Source: Phenylobacterium sp.
GTDB lineage: Bacteria > Pseudomonadota > Alphaproteobacteria > Caulobacterales > Caulobacteraceae
NCBI GenBank assembly: GCA_020401865.1
Contig: JADCAS010000020.1
Coordinates: forward strand, 1-64,000
DNA length: 64,000 bases
Reading direction: 5' to 3'
Positions 1 through 8,556 of this stretch are shown here, in pieces (position 1 is the stretch's first letter; each line of letters starts with the position of its first letter). Under the pieces are notes generated by a model. The model was not told the DNA's origin and searched no databases. It was given only the letters and a program-made list of their open reading frames with translations. A program made the translations under genes and the position numbers.

Positions 1-435
1 CAGGGTGGCGTCCAGCAGGGCGCCCTGCTTCAGGATCAGGCCCGACGCCTCAAGCTGACGGTCCAGCTCGCCGAACAGACGCTCCAGAAGCTGTGCGCTC
101 ACCAGCCGGTTGCGGAACCGGCAAAGGGTCGTGTGATCGGGAACCTCATCCTCAAGGCTCAGGCCCACGAAGCGGCCGAACGCCAGGCTGTCCCCCAGCC
201 GGAACTCCAGCTCCGCATCCGAAAGCCCGTACCAGGCCTGCAGCAGAAGCGCCTTGAACAGCAGCAGCGGGCGATAGCCGGGGCGGCCGGGGCCCTCCTC
301 ACGAAGACCCGCCAACTGACGCTCAAGGCCAGACCAGTCCACAAGCGCCGAAACCCGGTCCAGGGCCCGAACCCCGCCCCGTCGGGCCGCCGCCAACTCC
401 CCAAACCCAAGCTGACCCGTCGACTTCACTGACAT
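1..435 (-). CDS. IS5-family transposase, partial (N-terminal 145 residues)
   Basis: The reading frame starts with ATG at 435 (MSVKSTGQLGFGEL) and is open to the window edge, so the C-terminal catalytic part is missing here. The residues read PLLLFKALLLQAWYGLSDAE, then EDEVPDHTTLCRFRNRL. This is the DUF772/InsH N-terminal region typical of IS5-family DDE transposases, in which the DHTTLCRFRNRL segment precedes the catalytic domain. The protein would cut and join the ends of its own element. There is no frameshift in the visible part. Whether the gene is intact cannot be decided from this window. Confidence 0.85.
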   Translation of the reverse strand, partial: MSVKSTGQLGFGELAAARRGGVRALDRVSALVDWSGLERQLAGLREEGPGRPGYRPLLLFKALLLQAWYGLSDAELEFRLGDSLAFGRFVGLSLEDEVPDHTTLCRFRNRLVSAQLLERLFGELDRQLEASGLILKQGALLDATL

Positions 436-493
436 CGCAATCCCTCCGCCGTCATCGACAGGGAATCACGATCCGGGGATTTCGCAATAGTCC
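1..493 (-). mobile_element. IS5-family insertion sequence, one end only
   Basis: The left edge of the window lies inside an insertion sequence read on the minus strand. It holds the N-terminal part of an IS5-type transposase followed by about 58 non-coding bases. Its outer end, read inward on the minus strand, begins near GGGACTATTGCGAAATCC, a plausible terminal inverted repeat. The other end is outside the window, so the inverted repeat and any target duplication cannot be confirmed. The element abuts the half-copy of a dispersed palindromic repeat at about 493-540, which suggests that it inserted into that repeat. Confidence 0.6.
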
Positions 494-540
494 CATCAGG
501 GGGAGCTGTCGGCGAAGCCGACTGAGGGGGTCAACGGCCT
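493..540 (+). repeat. Dispersed palindromic repeat, right half only (copy A)
   Basis: The sequence contains AGGGGGAGCTGTCGG, then CGAAGCCGACTGAGGGGGTC. It matches the right half of the full elements near 1.9, 20.7, 34.7, 36.7 and 48.9 kb. The left half is absent because the insertion sequence lies immediately upstream. The string CCCATCAGGGGGAG at the junction fits the central hairpin arm of the repeat, so the insertion probably happened inside that hairpin. Confidence 0.7.
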
Positions 541-566
541 CCGGCGGACGCGTTGACACAGGTTTC

Positions 567-749
567 GTGCGAGACCACGTTCATTGCCGTAGGGTTATCG
601 GCGTTAGGGGGTCAGGTCTGTCCTCTACCCGAAGACGCCCACCTTCGCCCTGGGCTGTGGCCTGGCGGGACGGGCAACGCTTTGAGGTTGCCGATGACTA
701 TGTGCCAAGGCTTGTCGAGTACCGTCGTGGGGTCGAAGGGGCGCAGTGA
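567..749 (+). CDS. Possible small ORF or gene remnant, translationally coupled to the next gene
   Basis: A 60-codon frame begins with GTG at 567 and ends with a TGA that overlaps the ATG of the lipoprotein gene at 749 (TGATG). The last third (WRDGQRFEVADDYVPRLVEY) looks protein-like, while the first half is Arg-rich and may be non-coding. It could be the 3' end of a gene whose front was lost, perhaps with the nearby insertion, or a chance frame. I do not recognise a family. No good ribosome-binding site is seen before the GTG. This frame is the only coding candidate in the gap 436-748. Confidence 0.2.
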   Translation: MRDHVHCRRVIGVRGSGLSSTRRRPPSPWAVAWRDGQRFEVADDYVPRLVEYRRGVEGAQ

Positions 750-1819
750 TGACCGTTGAGGATGCAGGACGAAGTCGCCGGCGAGTTCTGGTCGGTATGG
801 CGGCGGCCGTTGCGGTCTCCGGATGCGGGAGGCGGGCGATGAGCGACGAAGACGGCGTGGTGACAGTCATCACAGTCCCCGGCGAGATTGGCGTGACGCC
901 CGACCTCCGGCGGGTCGCCTTGACCAAATGGGGCGCTGACTTCAGCGCGATCGGGGTCTGCAACCTGCAGGCTGGGAGCGTGGAGGTGCTGCGAGCGGGC
1001 AAGAAGGCCGCGCTGCGGATGCCGGCGCTTTCGCCGGACGGCGAGACCATCGCCTTCGTGGCCCAGCCGGTGGACCCAAGGCTGCAGGGGCTGTCTTCGC
1101 TCTATCTTGCGCCCGTCAGCGGCGGCGAAGTCCGCCGGATTGGCGCCCGCGCCACCTATACGGCGCCCAGCTTCTCTTCTGATGGTGAACGCATTCTTGT
1201 ATTCGCCGGAGACGAGCCCTGGGGTTCAGTCCAGCCCGTGGAGATCAGCCTCAATTCAGGCGCTGAGAGAGTGATTTGGTCTGGCGCCTTTAATGGTGTC
1301 CACAAAGCCGCTTATGATCCTGGGGGTGGGGGATATTGGGTTGGTGGACTCGGGCCTGCAGCTTCCCTTGCAGAGGCGACTAGCTGGGCCTCTATTGATT
1401 ACGACACCAAGCACGGATCACCGCGTGTCTTCCGCATCCTGCGGGAGGGTGAAGCGCCGCGGCCCTTTTCGGTGAACCCCGACGGGCCCGGGTTCTTGGT
1501 TGGCGTCACCCAGGACGAGGTGGTGATCGAAACCGCCGCTATGGGGGCGGGCTCTCGCGCCCTGCTCGTGAACCGCAAGGGTGAAGTCCGCCGGCTCTGG
1601 CTTTCGCCGCGCGGCGACGACCTTCCGAGTGGGTGGGTGGTTTCAGCTGACGCCAAGCGCATTGTTGCAGCAAGGCTGCTAGTGGATGCTATGGGTCAGT
1701 CCCTCGGCAAGTATGAACTGACCGTCTTCGAGACCGGACCGGATGAGAACGGACGGGTCCTCTCCAGGGTCCTCTCCTCCGATCTTCGCGCCACATTCCA
1801 TGACTTGAATCTGTCCTAG
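749..1819 (+). CDS. Tat-type lipoprotein with TolB/WD40-like propeller repeats
   Basis: The 356-residue protein begins with an Arg-rich n-region (SRRRVLVG) reminiscent of a twin-arginine signal, then a hydrophobic stretch and a lipobox ending VSGC at about residue 27. It is therefore probably exported folded and lipid-anchored. The body contains PD40-like strands such as PALSPDGETIAFVAQ and APSFSSDGERILVF, typical of beta-propeller sensor or scaffold proteins. No catalytic motif is visible. A GTG at 746 is an alternative start one codon upstream. Its exact role is unknown. It is the only intact gene between the IS remnant and a dispersed repeat, and is read convergently with the next gene. 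Confidence 0.65.
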   Translation: MTVEDAGRSRRRVLVGMAAAVAVSGCGRRAMSDEDGVVTVITVPGEIGVTPDLRRVALTKWGADFSAIGVCNLQAGSVEVLRAGKKAALRMPALSPDGETIAFVAQPVDPRLQGLSSLYLAPVSGGEVRRIGARATYTAPSFSSDGERILVFAGDEPWGSVQPVEISLNSGAERVIWSGAFNGVHKAAYDPGGGGYWVGGLGPAASLAEATSWASIDYDTKHGSPRVFRILREGEAPRPFSVNPDGPGFLVGVTQDEVVIETAAMGAGSRALLVNRKGEVRRLWLSPRGDDLPSGWVVSADAKRIVAARLLVDAMGQSLGKYELTVFETGPDENGRVLSRVLSSDLRATFHDLNLS

Positions 1820-1854
1820 CCCGGGCAGCCAAGGGGCGGTCCTGCAAGTCCGCA

Positions 1855-1967
1855 GACCCCCTCCGGCCCGCTGCGCGGGCCACCTCCCCCTCAAGAGGGG
1901 GAGGAATTTCAATGCTTTAATTGCTCCCCCGAGGGGGAGCTGTCGGCAAAGCCGACTGAGGGGGCCA
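1855..1967 (+). repeat. Dispersed palindromic repeat, full copy (copy B)
   Basis: The element starts GACCCCCTCCGGCCCGCTGC, contains two hairpin cores (CTCCCCCTCAAGAGGGGGAG and CTCCCCCGAGGGGGAG) separated by an A+T-rich spacer, and ends CGACTGAGGGGGCC. The outer arms are complementary, so the whole unit is a nested inverted repeat of about 110 bp. It lies between two convergent genes and could fold as a bidirectional terminator-like structure. Confidence 0.85.
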
Positions 1968-1973
1968 AGGGCT

Positions 1974-2495
1974 TCAGGACAGAGTCTTGGCCAGGACGAG
2001 GTCGTCGTAGGTTCGGGAGCCCACCTGGAAGGTCCGCACGCCGGCCTGGGTGAAGCCCTGGCGGGCGTAGAAGCCGAGGGCCTTGGCGTTCTTCGTGTAG
2101 ACGCCGAGGAGCAGGCGGTCGAAGCCATCTGCCCGAGCGGCCGCCTCCGCCGCCGCCATCAGCCGGGCGCCGTCGCCCCCGCCCTGGAAGCGGTGCAGCA
2201 GGTAGATGCGCTTCAGCTCGACATCGCCCGGCCGTGTCGGCAGGGGCAGGTCCGGCGGGCAGGAAAGGGAAAAGCCCACGGGGGCGCGGGTGTCCGCGAT
2301 CTCCGCCAGCCAGGCCCGCCAGCCGGGCGTCGAGAGCCAGTCGCGGTAGAGCTCAGGCCGGTTCTGGACCTCGCAGTGGACAAGGATGTCCGCCGCCGGC
2401 AGGACATCGGCGTAGGACTCCAGGAAGGTCGCCCGGCTGACCAGGGCCAGGGCCTCGGCGTCCCGCGGGGTGCAGGGGCGGATCGTGATCGACAT
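1974..2495 (-). CDS. GNAT-family N-acetyltransferase
   Basis: The 173-residue protein starts MSITIRPCTPRDAEALALV, the usual opening of an RimI-like GNAT domain. The acetyl-CoA binding region is the segment LKRIYLLHRFQGGGDGARLM, and a later strand reads LGVYTKNAKALGFYARQGF, the common C-terminal GNAT signature. It should transfer an acetyl group from acetyl-CoA to an amine; the substrate cannot be told from sequence. Start 2495 was chosen because the GNAT fold begins there; an upstream start at 2582 would add an unrelated Arg-rich leader. It is divergent from the SDR gene at 2600. Confidence 0.85.
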   Translation of the reverse strand: MSITIRPCTPRDAEALALVSRATFLESYADVLPAADILVHCEVQNRPELYRDWLSTPGWRAWLAEIADTRAPVGFSLSCPPDLPLPTRPGDVELKRIYLLHRFQGGGDGARLMAAAEAAARADGFDRLLLGVYTKNAKALGFYARQGFTQAGVRTFQVGSRTYDDLVLAKTLS

Positions 2496-2599
2496 GGACG
2501 CCTCCCGGGAGGTCTCTGCACGGCGCCGTCTATGGGCAAGCGCGGCGCCGTGCGCTAGGCATGAGAAAACCCCAGGGGTCAAGCGGGAAGGAGACGGAC

Positions 2600-3397
2600 A
2601 TGGCGGGACGGGTTCAGGGCAAGGTGGCGCTCATCACCGGCGGGGCCAGCGGCATCGGCCTGGGCTGCGCCGAGCGGCTGGCGCAGGAAGGCGCGATCAT
2701 TGTCATCACCGACATCCAGGACGACAAGGGCCGCAAGGCCGCCGAGGCCCTGCGCGCGACCGGCGCCAAGGCCGACTACCTGCACCACGACGTGACGAGC
2801 GAGGAGGCCTGGATCGAGGTCGTCGGCCAGGTGAAGGCCCTGCATGGCCGCCTGGACATCCTGGTCAACAACGCCGGCATCGGGCTGTCCGGCCTGGTGA
2901 CCGAGTTCTCTCTGGCCGACTTCAAGCGCCAGATGGCCATCAACGTGGACGGCGTCTTCCTGGGCATGAAGCATTCCCTGCCCCTGATGCGCGAGCACCA
3001 GTCGGGCTCGATCATCAACATCTCCTCGGTGGCCGGGCTGAAAGGCTCGCCGAACATGAGCGGCTACTGCGCCACCAAGGGCGCCGTGCGGCTGATGACC
3101 AAGTCGGTGGCCATGGAATGCGCCAACGCCAGGGACGGGATCCGGGTCAACTCCATGCATCCGGGCATCATCGAGACCCCGATCTGGGACACCATCATCG
3201 GCACCGGCGAGCCCGGCGACAACGCCCGGCCGCAGCGGGACCTGGCCCTGGACGCCCTGACCGAAACCGCCGTGCCCCTGGGCGTGAAGGGCCTTCCCCT
3301 CGACATCGCCAATGGCGTGCTCTGGCTGGCCTCGGACGAGAGCCGTTACGTCACCGGCGCCGAGATGGTCATCGACGGCGGGCTGACCGTCCGATGA
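2600..3397 (+). CDS. Short-chain dehydrogenase/reductase (SDR)
   Basis: The 265-residue protein is a classical SDR. It shows the cofactor motif TGGASGIG near residue 13, the NNAG motif, the catalytic Ser of NISS and the YxxxK pair in YCATKGAV, followed by the HPG segment. It should oxidise or reduce an alcohol or ketone using NAD(P)(H). The Asp at the end of the second strand (ITDIQ) favours NAD. Start 2600 follows a purine-rich ribosome-binding site (GGGAAGGAGACGG); an in-frame ATG at 2561 is less likely. The stop overlaps the ATG of the following kinase gene, so the two are probably translated together. Confidence 0.9.
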   Translation: MAGRVQGKVALITGGASGIGLGCAERLAQEGAIIVITDIQDDKGRKAAEALRATGAKADYLHHDVTSEEAWIEVVGQVKALHGRLDILVNNAGIGLSGLVTEFSLADFKRQMAINVDGVFLGMKHSLPLMREHQSGSIINISSVAGLKGSPNMSGYCATKGAVRLMTKSVAMECANARDGIRVNSMHPGIIETPIWDTIIGTGEPGDNARPQRDLALDALTETAVPLGVKGLPLDIANGVLWLASDESRYVTGAEMVIDGGLTVR

Positions 3398-3903
3398 GCG
3401 CCGCAGCCCCGATCCTGCACGTCATCTTCGGCCCCTCGGGCGCGGGAAAGTCGACCTACGCCGGCGCCCTCGCCCGGCAGGAGCGGGCCGTGGCCTTCTC
3501 CATCGACGACTGGATGGCCCGGCTCTTCGCCCAGGACATTCCCCAGCAGCCGGACTTCCACTGGCTGATGGAACGCATCGAGCGCTGCGAGGCCCAGATC
3601 TGGTCGACGGCGGCGGCGGTCATGGCGGCGGGGACCCCGGTGGTCCTTGACCTCGGCCTCCTGCGACGATCCGACCGGGCGCGGGTGACGGAGATCGCCC
3701 GGCTTTGCGAGCTGCCGGCCCGGTTCCACTACCTGACGGCGCCGAAGGAGGTCCGGCGGGGCCGGGTATTGTCGCGCAACCAGATCCAGGGCGAGGGATT
3801 CTCCTTTGTCGTCACCCCGGAAATGTTCGACTTCGCCGAGGGTGTCTTCGAGGCGCCGGATGCCGAGGAGCTGGCCGGCTGCCAGGTCGTCGAGAGCGCC
3901 TGA
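3394..3903 (+). CDS. P-loop ATP-binding kinase-like protein (AAA_33 type)
   Basis: The 169-residue protein carries a Walker A motif GPSGAGKST at about residues 13-21 and an acidic SIDDW segment shortly after, as in the zeta-toxin/chloramphenicol phosphotransferase-like family of small kinases. A conserved LDLGLLRRSDR stretch probably corresponds to the Walker B and lid region. The phosphate acceptor is unknown. The ATG overlaps the TGA of the SDR gene (ATGA), implying coupling. No antitoxin partner is seen, so a toxin role is not supported. Confidence 0.75.
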   Translation: MSAAAPILHVIFGPSGAGKSTYAGALARQERAVAFSIDDWMARLFAQDIPQQPDFHWLMERIERCEAQIWSTAAAVMAAGTPVVLDLGLLRRSDRARVTEIARLCELPARFHYLTAPKEVRRGRVLSRNQIQGEGFSFVVTPEMFDFAEGVFEAPDAEELAGCQVVESA

Positions 3904-3986
3904 ACCCCGTCGCCGCCATGCTCTCGCCATGGTCGGCGGCCAGCCTTGACCTGCAGGCGTTCCAGCCTGCCTGACGGACCTGACGG

Positions 3987-5876
3987 ATGTTGATCGGCCT
4001 CCTGGCCTCCGCAACGGTGAGCCTGCCCCCGCTTCCGGGCCTGCCCGGGGCTGTGGCCCTGCCGCCCCTGCCCCCCATCGAACGGACGCCCCAGGTGGTC
4101 TTCGTCGACCGCAACGGCGCGCGCATCGGCGTGCGTGGCGGTCGCTATGGGCCGGCCGTCGACATCCGGAGCCTTCCCGCCCATGTTCCCGCCGCCTTCG
4201 TGGCGATCGAGGACCGCCGCTTCTACAGCCATCCCGGTTTCGACGCGGCGGGCATCGCCCGCGCCGCCGCCGCCAACCTGGCCGAGGGGGGCGTCGCCCA
4301 GGGCGGGTCCACCATCACCCAGCAGGTCGCCCGTCTTCTCTTCCTCAACCAGGACAAGACCCTGGAGCGGAAGGCCCGGGAGGTCGCCCTCGCCGTCCAG
4401 CTGGAACAGGCCTTCACCAAGCCGCAGATCCTTGGCCTCTACCTGTCGCGCATCAACTTCGGGAAGGGCGCCTGGGGCCTGGAGGCGGCGGCCTGGCGCT
4501 ATTTCAACAAGCCGGCCTCGCGCCTGACCGTCCGGGAGGCCGCCATGCTGGCCTCCATTCCCAAGTCGCCCACCGGCTACAACCCCGTGGACCAGCCGGC
4601 GCGCAATGCCGAGCGGACGAAGCTGGTCCTCGACGCCATGGTCGAGACCGGCGCCCTCTCGGCCAAGGCCCGGACCGCGGCGCTCAAGGAGAGCCCCCGG
4701 GTCTGGACCCGGGCGCCGGAGGCCTCGGCCCAGTACTTTGTGGACTGGATGGACGCCCAGGCCCGCCGCCGGGCCGGGCCGGTCCGCCAGGACCTCGTGG
4801 TCGAGACCACCCTGGATCTGCCCCTGGAGCGCTCTGCGGAGGAAGCGCTCCGGAGCGGGGTCGGCAGGGGGGCGGCGCAGGGGGTGCAGCAGGGCGCCGT
4901 GGTGGTCCTGGACGGGTCCGGCGCCGTACGGGCCCTGGTGGGGGGAACGGACCACCTGACGGCCCCCTACAACCGCGCCACCGACGCCCGCCGCCAGCCG
5001 GGATCAGCCTTCAAGCCCTTCGTCTGGCTGACCGCCCTCGAGGCCGGCCGGACCCCGGAGACCCCGGTGGTGGACGAACCCGTCGAGATCGGCGGCTGGT
5101 CGCCGGCCAACTACGAGCCCGGCTTCCAGGGGCCCATGAGTCTGGAGACCGCCCTCGCCCGCTCGATCAACACGGTCGCCGTCCGGCTGGCGGATGAGGT
5201 CGGGCGCGACACGGTCGCCGCCACGGCCCGCCGCCTCGGCGTCTCCACCCCCATCCCCACCACGCCGGCCATGGCCCTGGGAACGGGCGTCGTGACGCCC
5301 ATGGACCTGGCGGAGTCCTACGGCGCCTTCGCCGCCGGGGGCCGGCAGGTCGAGGCCTGGGGCGTCTCGCGGATCCGCACGGCGGGGGGGCGGGTGGTGT
5401 GGAGCCGTCCGGCGCCGGCGCCCCCGAAACAGATTGTGGCCAACCCGGCCCTGACCGACCTCAACCGCATGATGCGGCAGGTCGTAGCGTCCGGCACCGG
5501 AACCCGGGCGGCCCTTCCCGGCCGGGATGTGGCCGGCAAGACGGGCACCACCTCTGATTACCAGGACGCCTGGTTCGCCGGCTACACAGGCGGGATCGTC
5601 GCCGTGGTCTGGATGGGACGGGACGACAACCGGCCCATGAAGGGTGTGACGGGGGGCTCCCTGCCGGCGGAGGTCTGGCGAAGCGTCATGTCCGCCGCCG
5701 TGAAGCGCCTGCCTTCCGGGCCCATCCCGGCCGGACCGCCGCCACCCGTCCCCGTCGCCGGGGACGTTCCGCCGCAAGACGGCGCTCCGCCAGGTCCCGC
5801 CCCGGCTCAGACACCCTCCGCACCGGTTGTCCCCGCGCCGCCGCCGGAGGGGGCGCAAACAGCGGAACCACAATAA
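3987..5876 (+). CDS. Bifunctional penicillin-binding protein, class A
   Basis: The 629-residue protein joins a GT51 glycosyltransferase and a transpeptidase, and would polymerise and cross-link peptidoglycan in the periplasm. The glycosyltransferase motifs EDRRFYSHPG (Glu75) and GGSTITQQVARLLF are present. The transpeptidase triad is SAFK (Ser340), SIN (Ser393) and KTGT (Lys518). The C-terminus is a Pro-rich tail. The N-terminus is short, with a weak hydrophobic stretch at residues 1-25 as its only membrane anchor. A stop codon two codons upstream fixes 3987 as about the earliest start. It resembles the PBP1A/1C branch. Confidence 0.9.
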   Translation: MLIGLLASATVSLPPLPGLPGAVALPPLPPIERTPQVVFVDRNGARIGVRGGRYGPAVDIRSLPAHVPAAFVAIEDRRFYSHPGFDAAGIARAAAANLAEGGVAQGGSTITQQVARLLFLNQDKTLERKAREVALAVQLEQAFTKPQILGLYLSRINFGKGAWGLEAAAWRYFNKPASRLTVREAAMLASIPKSPTGYNPVDQPARNAERTKLVLDAMVETGALSAKARTAALKESPRVWTRAPEASAQYFVDWMDAQARRRAGPVRQDLVVETTLDLPLERSAEEALRSGVGRGAAQGVQQGAVVVLDGSGAVRALVGGTDHLTAPYNRATDARRQPGSAFKPFVWLTALEAGRTPETPVVDEPVEIGGWSPANYEPGFQGPMSLETALARSINTVAVRLADEVGRDTVAATARRLGVSTPIPTTPAMALGTGVVTPMDLAESYGAFAAGGRQVEAWGVSRIRTAGGRVVWSRPAPAPPKQIVANPALTDLNRMMRQVVASGTGTRAALPGRDVAGKTGTTSDYQDAWFAGYTGGIVAVVWMGRDDNRPMKGVTGGSLPAEVWRSVMSAAVKRLPSGPIPAGPPPPVPVAGDVPPQDGAPPGPAPAQTPSAPVVPAPPPEGAQTAEPQ

Positions 5877-6001
5877 AGTTCAGGTCTTGCTGCATTGCAC
5901 ACTTGAGTTTCGGGCGCTCGGGACCTATCCTTTTCGCCCCACGGACGCGTGCGCCCGCGGTGTAGTTTACGTCCTCAGCGCAGACCCGAGACCACCCGGT
6001 T

Positions 6002-6475
6002 ATGGAAAAAGTCCCGATGACCGCCGAGGGCTATCACGCCCTCGACGAAGACCTGAAGCGTCTCAAGACGATCGAGCGACCCTCCGTGATCGCCGCCATC
6101 GCCGAAGCGCGCGCGCACGGCGATCTGTCCGAGAACGCCGAGTACCATGCCGCCAAAGAACGGCAGGGCTGGATCGAGGGGCAGATCGCGGACATCGAGG
6201 ACCGCATGGCGCGCGCCCAGGTGATCGACGTCTCCAAGCTGTCGGGCAGCCAGGTCAAGTTCGGCGCCACCGTCTCTGTCGTGGACGAGGATACCGAGGA
6301 CAAGGCCCGCTACCAGATCGTCGGCGAGCATGAGGCGGACGTGAAGTCCGGCAAGATCTCCATAACCTCGCCCATCGCCCGGGCCATGATCGGCAAGGAG
6401 ACCGGGGACGTCGTCGAGGTCAATACGCCCGGCGGCGTGAAGGCCTACGAGATCGTCAAGGTGGAGTGGATCTAG
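6002..6475 (+). CDS. greA: Transcription elongation factor GreA
   Basis: The 157-residue protein has the family's full length. The N-terminal coiled coil carries the acidic tip [16 protein letters not shown], which enters the RNA polymerase secondary channel and stimulates cleavage of backtracked RNA. The C-terminal FKBP-like domain ends with [22 protein letters not shown] likely regulatory gap of 125 bp precedes it. It is followed after 13 bp by the ELM1-family gene, so the two may be co-transcribed. Confidence 0.97.
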   Translation: MEKVPMTAEGYHALDEDLKRLKTIERPSVIAAIAEARAHGDLSENAEYHAAKERQGWIEGQIADIEDRMARAQVIDVSKLSGSQVKFGATVSVVDEDTEDKARYQIVGEHEADVKSGKISITSPIARAMIGKETGDVVEVNTPGGVKAYEIVKVEWI

Positions 6476-6488
6476 GGCCCGCCGGCTC

Positions 6489-7463
6489 TTGGCCAACCCC
6501 CTCTCCATCTGGGCCGTGTCCGATGACAAGGCCGGAAACGCCGGTCCGGCCCTCGGGCTGGCGGAGGCCGTCGCCCGGTTGACGCCTGCGCAGGTCAGCG
6601 TCCGCACCGTCCGTTGGAAGGGCCGCATTGGTCGCCTGCCCTGGTTTCTCAATCCCTTCCCCCTGACCGTCCTCGCCGGTGGAACAGGTATCGGTCCGCC
6701 CTGGCCGGACGTCTGGATCGCTGCGGGCCGCGCCACCCTGCCCCTCTCCCTCCGTCTCCGGCGCTGGTCGGGCGGGCGCACCCTGGTGGTGCAGATCCAG
6801 AATCCCCGCGCGCCGCGCGCCGCCTTCGACCTGATCGTCGCGCCCCGCCACGACGAGATCGCCGGCCCGAACGTCCTGTCCATCACCGGCTCGCCGCACC
6901 GCATCACCCCTGAGCGCCTTGCGGAGGCCAACGCCCGGTACGCCAGCCTGACCGATCCCCTGCCCCGCCCCCGCGCCGCCCTGCTCGTGGGCGGGCGGTC
7001 CAAGGCCCACGACCTCTCAGACGCCCGGGCCCGGACCCTGGCCGCGGACCTTCGCCGAGCCGTACTGGAGTCCGGCGGATCGCTGATGACGACCTTCTCC
7101 CGACGGACCCCAGACTCCGCCCGGCGCATCCTGACCGAGGCCCTGGCCGACCTGCCGGGGTTCATCTGGGACGGTGAGGGCGAGAACCCCTACTTCGCCA
7201 TGCTGGCCGCCGCCGACGTCGTGCTCGTCACCGAGGACAGCGCCAACATGACCACCGAAGCCGCTGCGACGGGGCGGCCGGTGCTGATCCTGCCCATGGA
7301 CGGGGGCTCGGCGAAGTTTGCGCGCCTGAAGGCGGACCTCATCACCCGGGGCGTCGCGCGCGCCTTCGAGGGCCGGCTCGACCTCTTCACCGCGGCGCCG
7401 CTGGATGAGACCCGCCGGGCCGCCCGGGCGGTTGTGGACCTGCTGAAGGACCGGCCCACATGA
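6489..7463 (+). CDS. ELM1/GtrOC1-family protein (DUF1022)
   Basis: The 324-residue protein matches the mitochondrial fission ELM1-like family found in alphaproteobacteria. It begins SIWAVSDDKAGNAGPALGLA and has the late motif LVTEDSANMTTEAAATGRPV, which resembles the sugar-nucleotide binding loop of GT-B glycosyltransferases. The bacterial function is not established; a glycosyltransferase-like activity on envelope sugars is an inference. The start is TTG at 6489, 13 bp after greA. Its neighbour is a PseG-like nucleotide-sugar hydrolase, which supports a link to surface glycosylation. Confidence 0.75.
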   Translation: MANPLSIWAVSDDKAGNAGPALGLAEAVARLTPAQVSVRTVRWKGRIGRLPWFLNPFPLTVLAGGTGIGPPWPDVWIAAGRATLPLSLRLRRWSGGRTLVVQIQNPRAPRAAFDLIVAPRHDEIAGPNVLSITGSPHRITPERLAEANARYASLTDPLPRPRAALLVGGRSKAHDLSDARARTLAADLRRAVLESGGSLMTTFSRRTPDSARRILTEALADLPGFIWDGEGENPYFAMLAAADVVLVTEDSANMTTEAAATGRPVLILPMDGGSAKFARLKADLITRGVARAFEGRLDLFTAAPLDETRRAARAVVDLLKDRPT

Positions 7464-7509
7464 TCGCGCCCTTTCCGAAGTCGCGAATTCGCGCTCCCCT
7501 GTCCGCAAG

Positions 7510-8556
7510 ATGATTCCCGAGACCCCGCGCGTGCTGTTCATCGCCGACGCCGGACCCGAGGTCGGCGGCGGACACCTCATGCGCAGCCTGACCCTGGCCG
7601 AGGCCCTCAGCGTGCGCGGCGCGGCCTGCGCCTTCCTGGCTTCACCGCAGAGTGCACCCCTGCTGGACACCTTCGCCCCCGCCATGTCGCGGATCGAAGC
7701 GGCGGGCGCGGACCGCAACGCCCTCGCCGCCGCCCTCGCCGGTCAGGGCTTCGACGCCCTGGTCTTCGATCATTACGGACTGGCCCGTCCTGACCATGAC
7801 GCCCTGGCGGGCGGGCGCGCCAGTCTGGTCATCGACGACCTGGCGAACCGGCCCCTCGGCGGGGACGTGGTTCTGGATTCCGGCCCGAACCGGCGGCCTG
7901 TGGACTACACCTTGCTGACCGACGGCGACACGCGCCTCCTGCTGGGACCGGAGTTCGCTCCGGTGCGCAGCCGCTTCGCCGCCGTTCGCGCCTCCTCCCT
8001 CGCCCGCCGGAGCGGTCCCGTCCGCAGGGTCCTTGTGACCATGGGGTTGACGGATGTCGGCGGCGTGACCAGCCGCGTTGTCGACCGGCTGCGGCCGAGG
8101 CTGGGCGATGTGGTCATCGACATCGCCCTGGGCGGCCAGGCGCCGAGCCTGCGCCCCCTGACGCGCATGGCCAGCCATGACCGGCGACTGCGCCTGCATA
8201 TCGACGCCACGGACATGGCCACCCTGCTGCACGACGCGGACTTTGTGATCTCGGCGGCGGGATCCACGGTCTGGGAAATCTGCACGCTCGGCCTGCCCGC
8301 CGCCGTCGTCGTAGTGGCTGACAACCAGCGCGCCGCCGCGGGGGCGCTGACCGAGAGGGGCGCCGCTCTGGTGTTGGACGCCACCGACGCCGCCTTCGAG
8401 GGCGCGCTGGACCGGGCGATCATGCGGCTTGTCACGGACGCGGCGCAGAGGGCCCACCTGTCGGAGGCGGCCGCCGGCATCTGCGATGGCCAGGGCGCAG
8501 GCCGGGCGGCGGAGGCCCTACTCCAGGCGATCGCCCAGAAGGCGCGGGCGCCCTGA
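7510..8556 (+). CDS. pseG: PseG-like UDP-sugar hydrolase (pseudaminic acid pathway type)
   Basis: The 348-residue protein has the GT-B layout of PseG, which removes UDP from UDP-2,4-diacetamido-2,4,6-trideoxy-altrose during pseudaminic acid synthesis. The N-terminal motif GGGHLMRSLTLAEAL includes the catalytic-type His. The acidic segment VIDDLANRPLGGDVVLDSGP and the C-terminal AAGSTVWEICTLGLP are family signatures. In Caulobacter the homologue (FlmD) serves flagellin glycosylation, which fits the flagellar genes in this window. The other pseudaminic acid genes are not here. The 46-bp gap from the ELM1-like gene allows co-transcription. Confidence 0.75.
   Translation: MIPETPRVLFIADAGPEVGGGHLMRSLTLAEALSVRGAACAFLASPQSAPLLDTFAPAMSRIEAAGADRNALAAALAGQGFDALVFDHYGLARPDHDALAGGRASLVIDDLANRPLGGDVVLDSGPNRRPVDYTLLTDGDTRLLLGPEFAPVRSRFAAVRASSLARRSGPVRRVLVTMGLTDVGGVTSRVVDRLRPRLGDVVIDIALGGQAPSLRPLTRMASHDRRLRLHIDATDMATLLHDADFVISAAGSTVWEICTLGLPAAVVVVADNQRAAAGALTERGAALVLDATDAAFEGALDRAIMRLVTDAAQRAHLSEAAAGICDGQGAGRAAEALLQAIAQKARAP

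Noticed and set aside
3394..3903. Zeta-toxin of a toxin-antitoxin pair
   Set aside because: The fold is similar, but there is no antitoxin gene, and the gene is coupled to an SDR.
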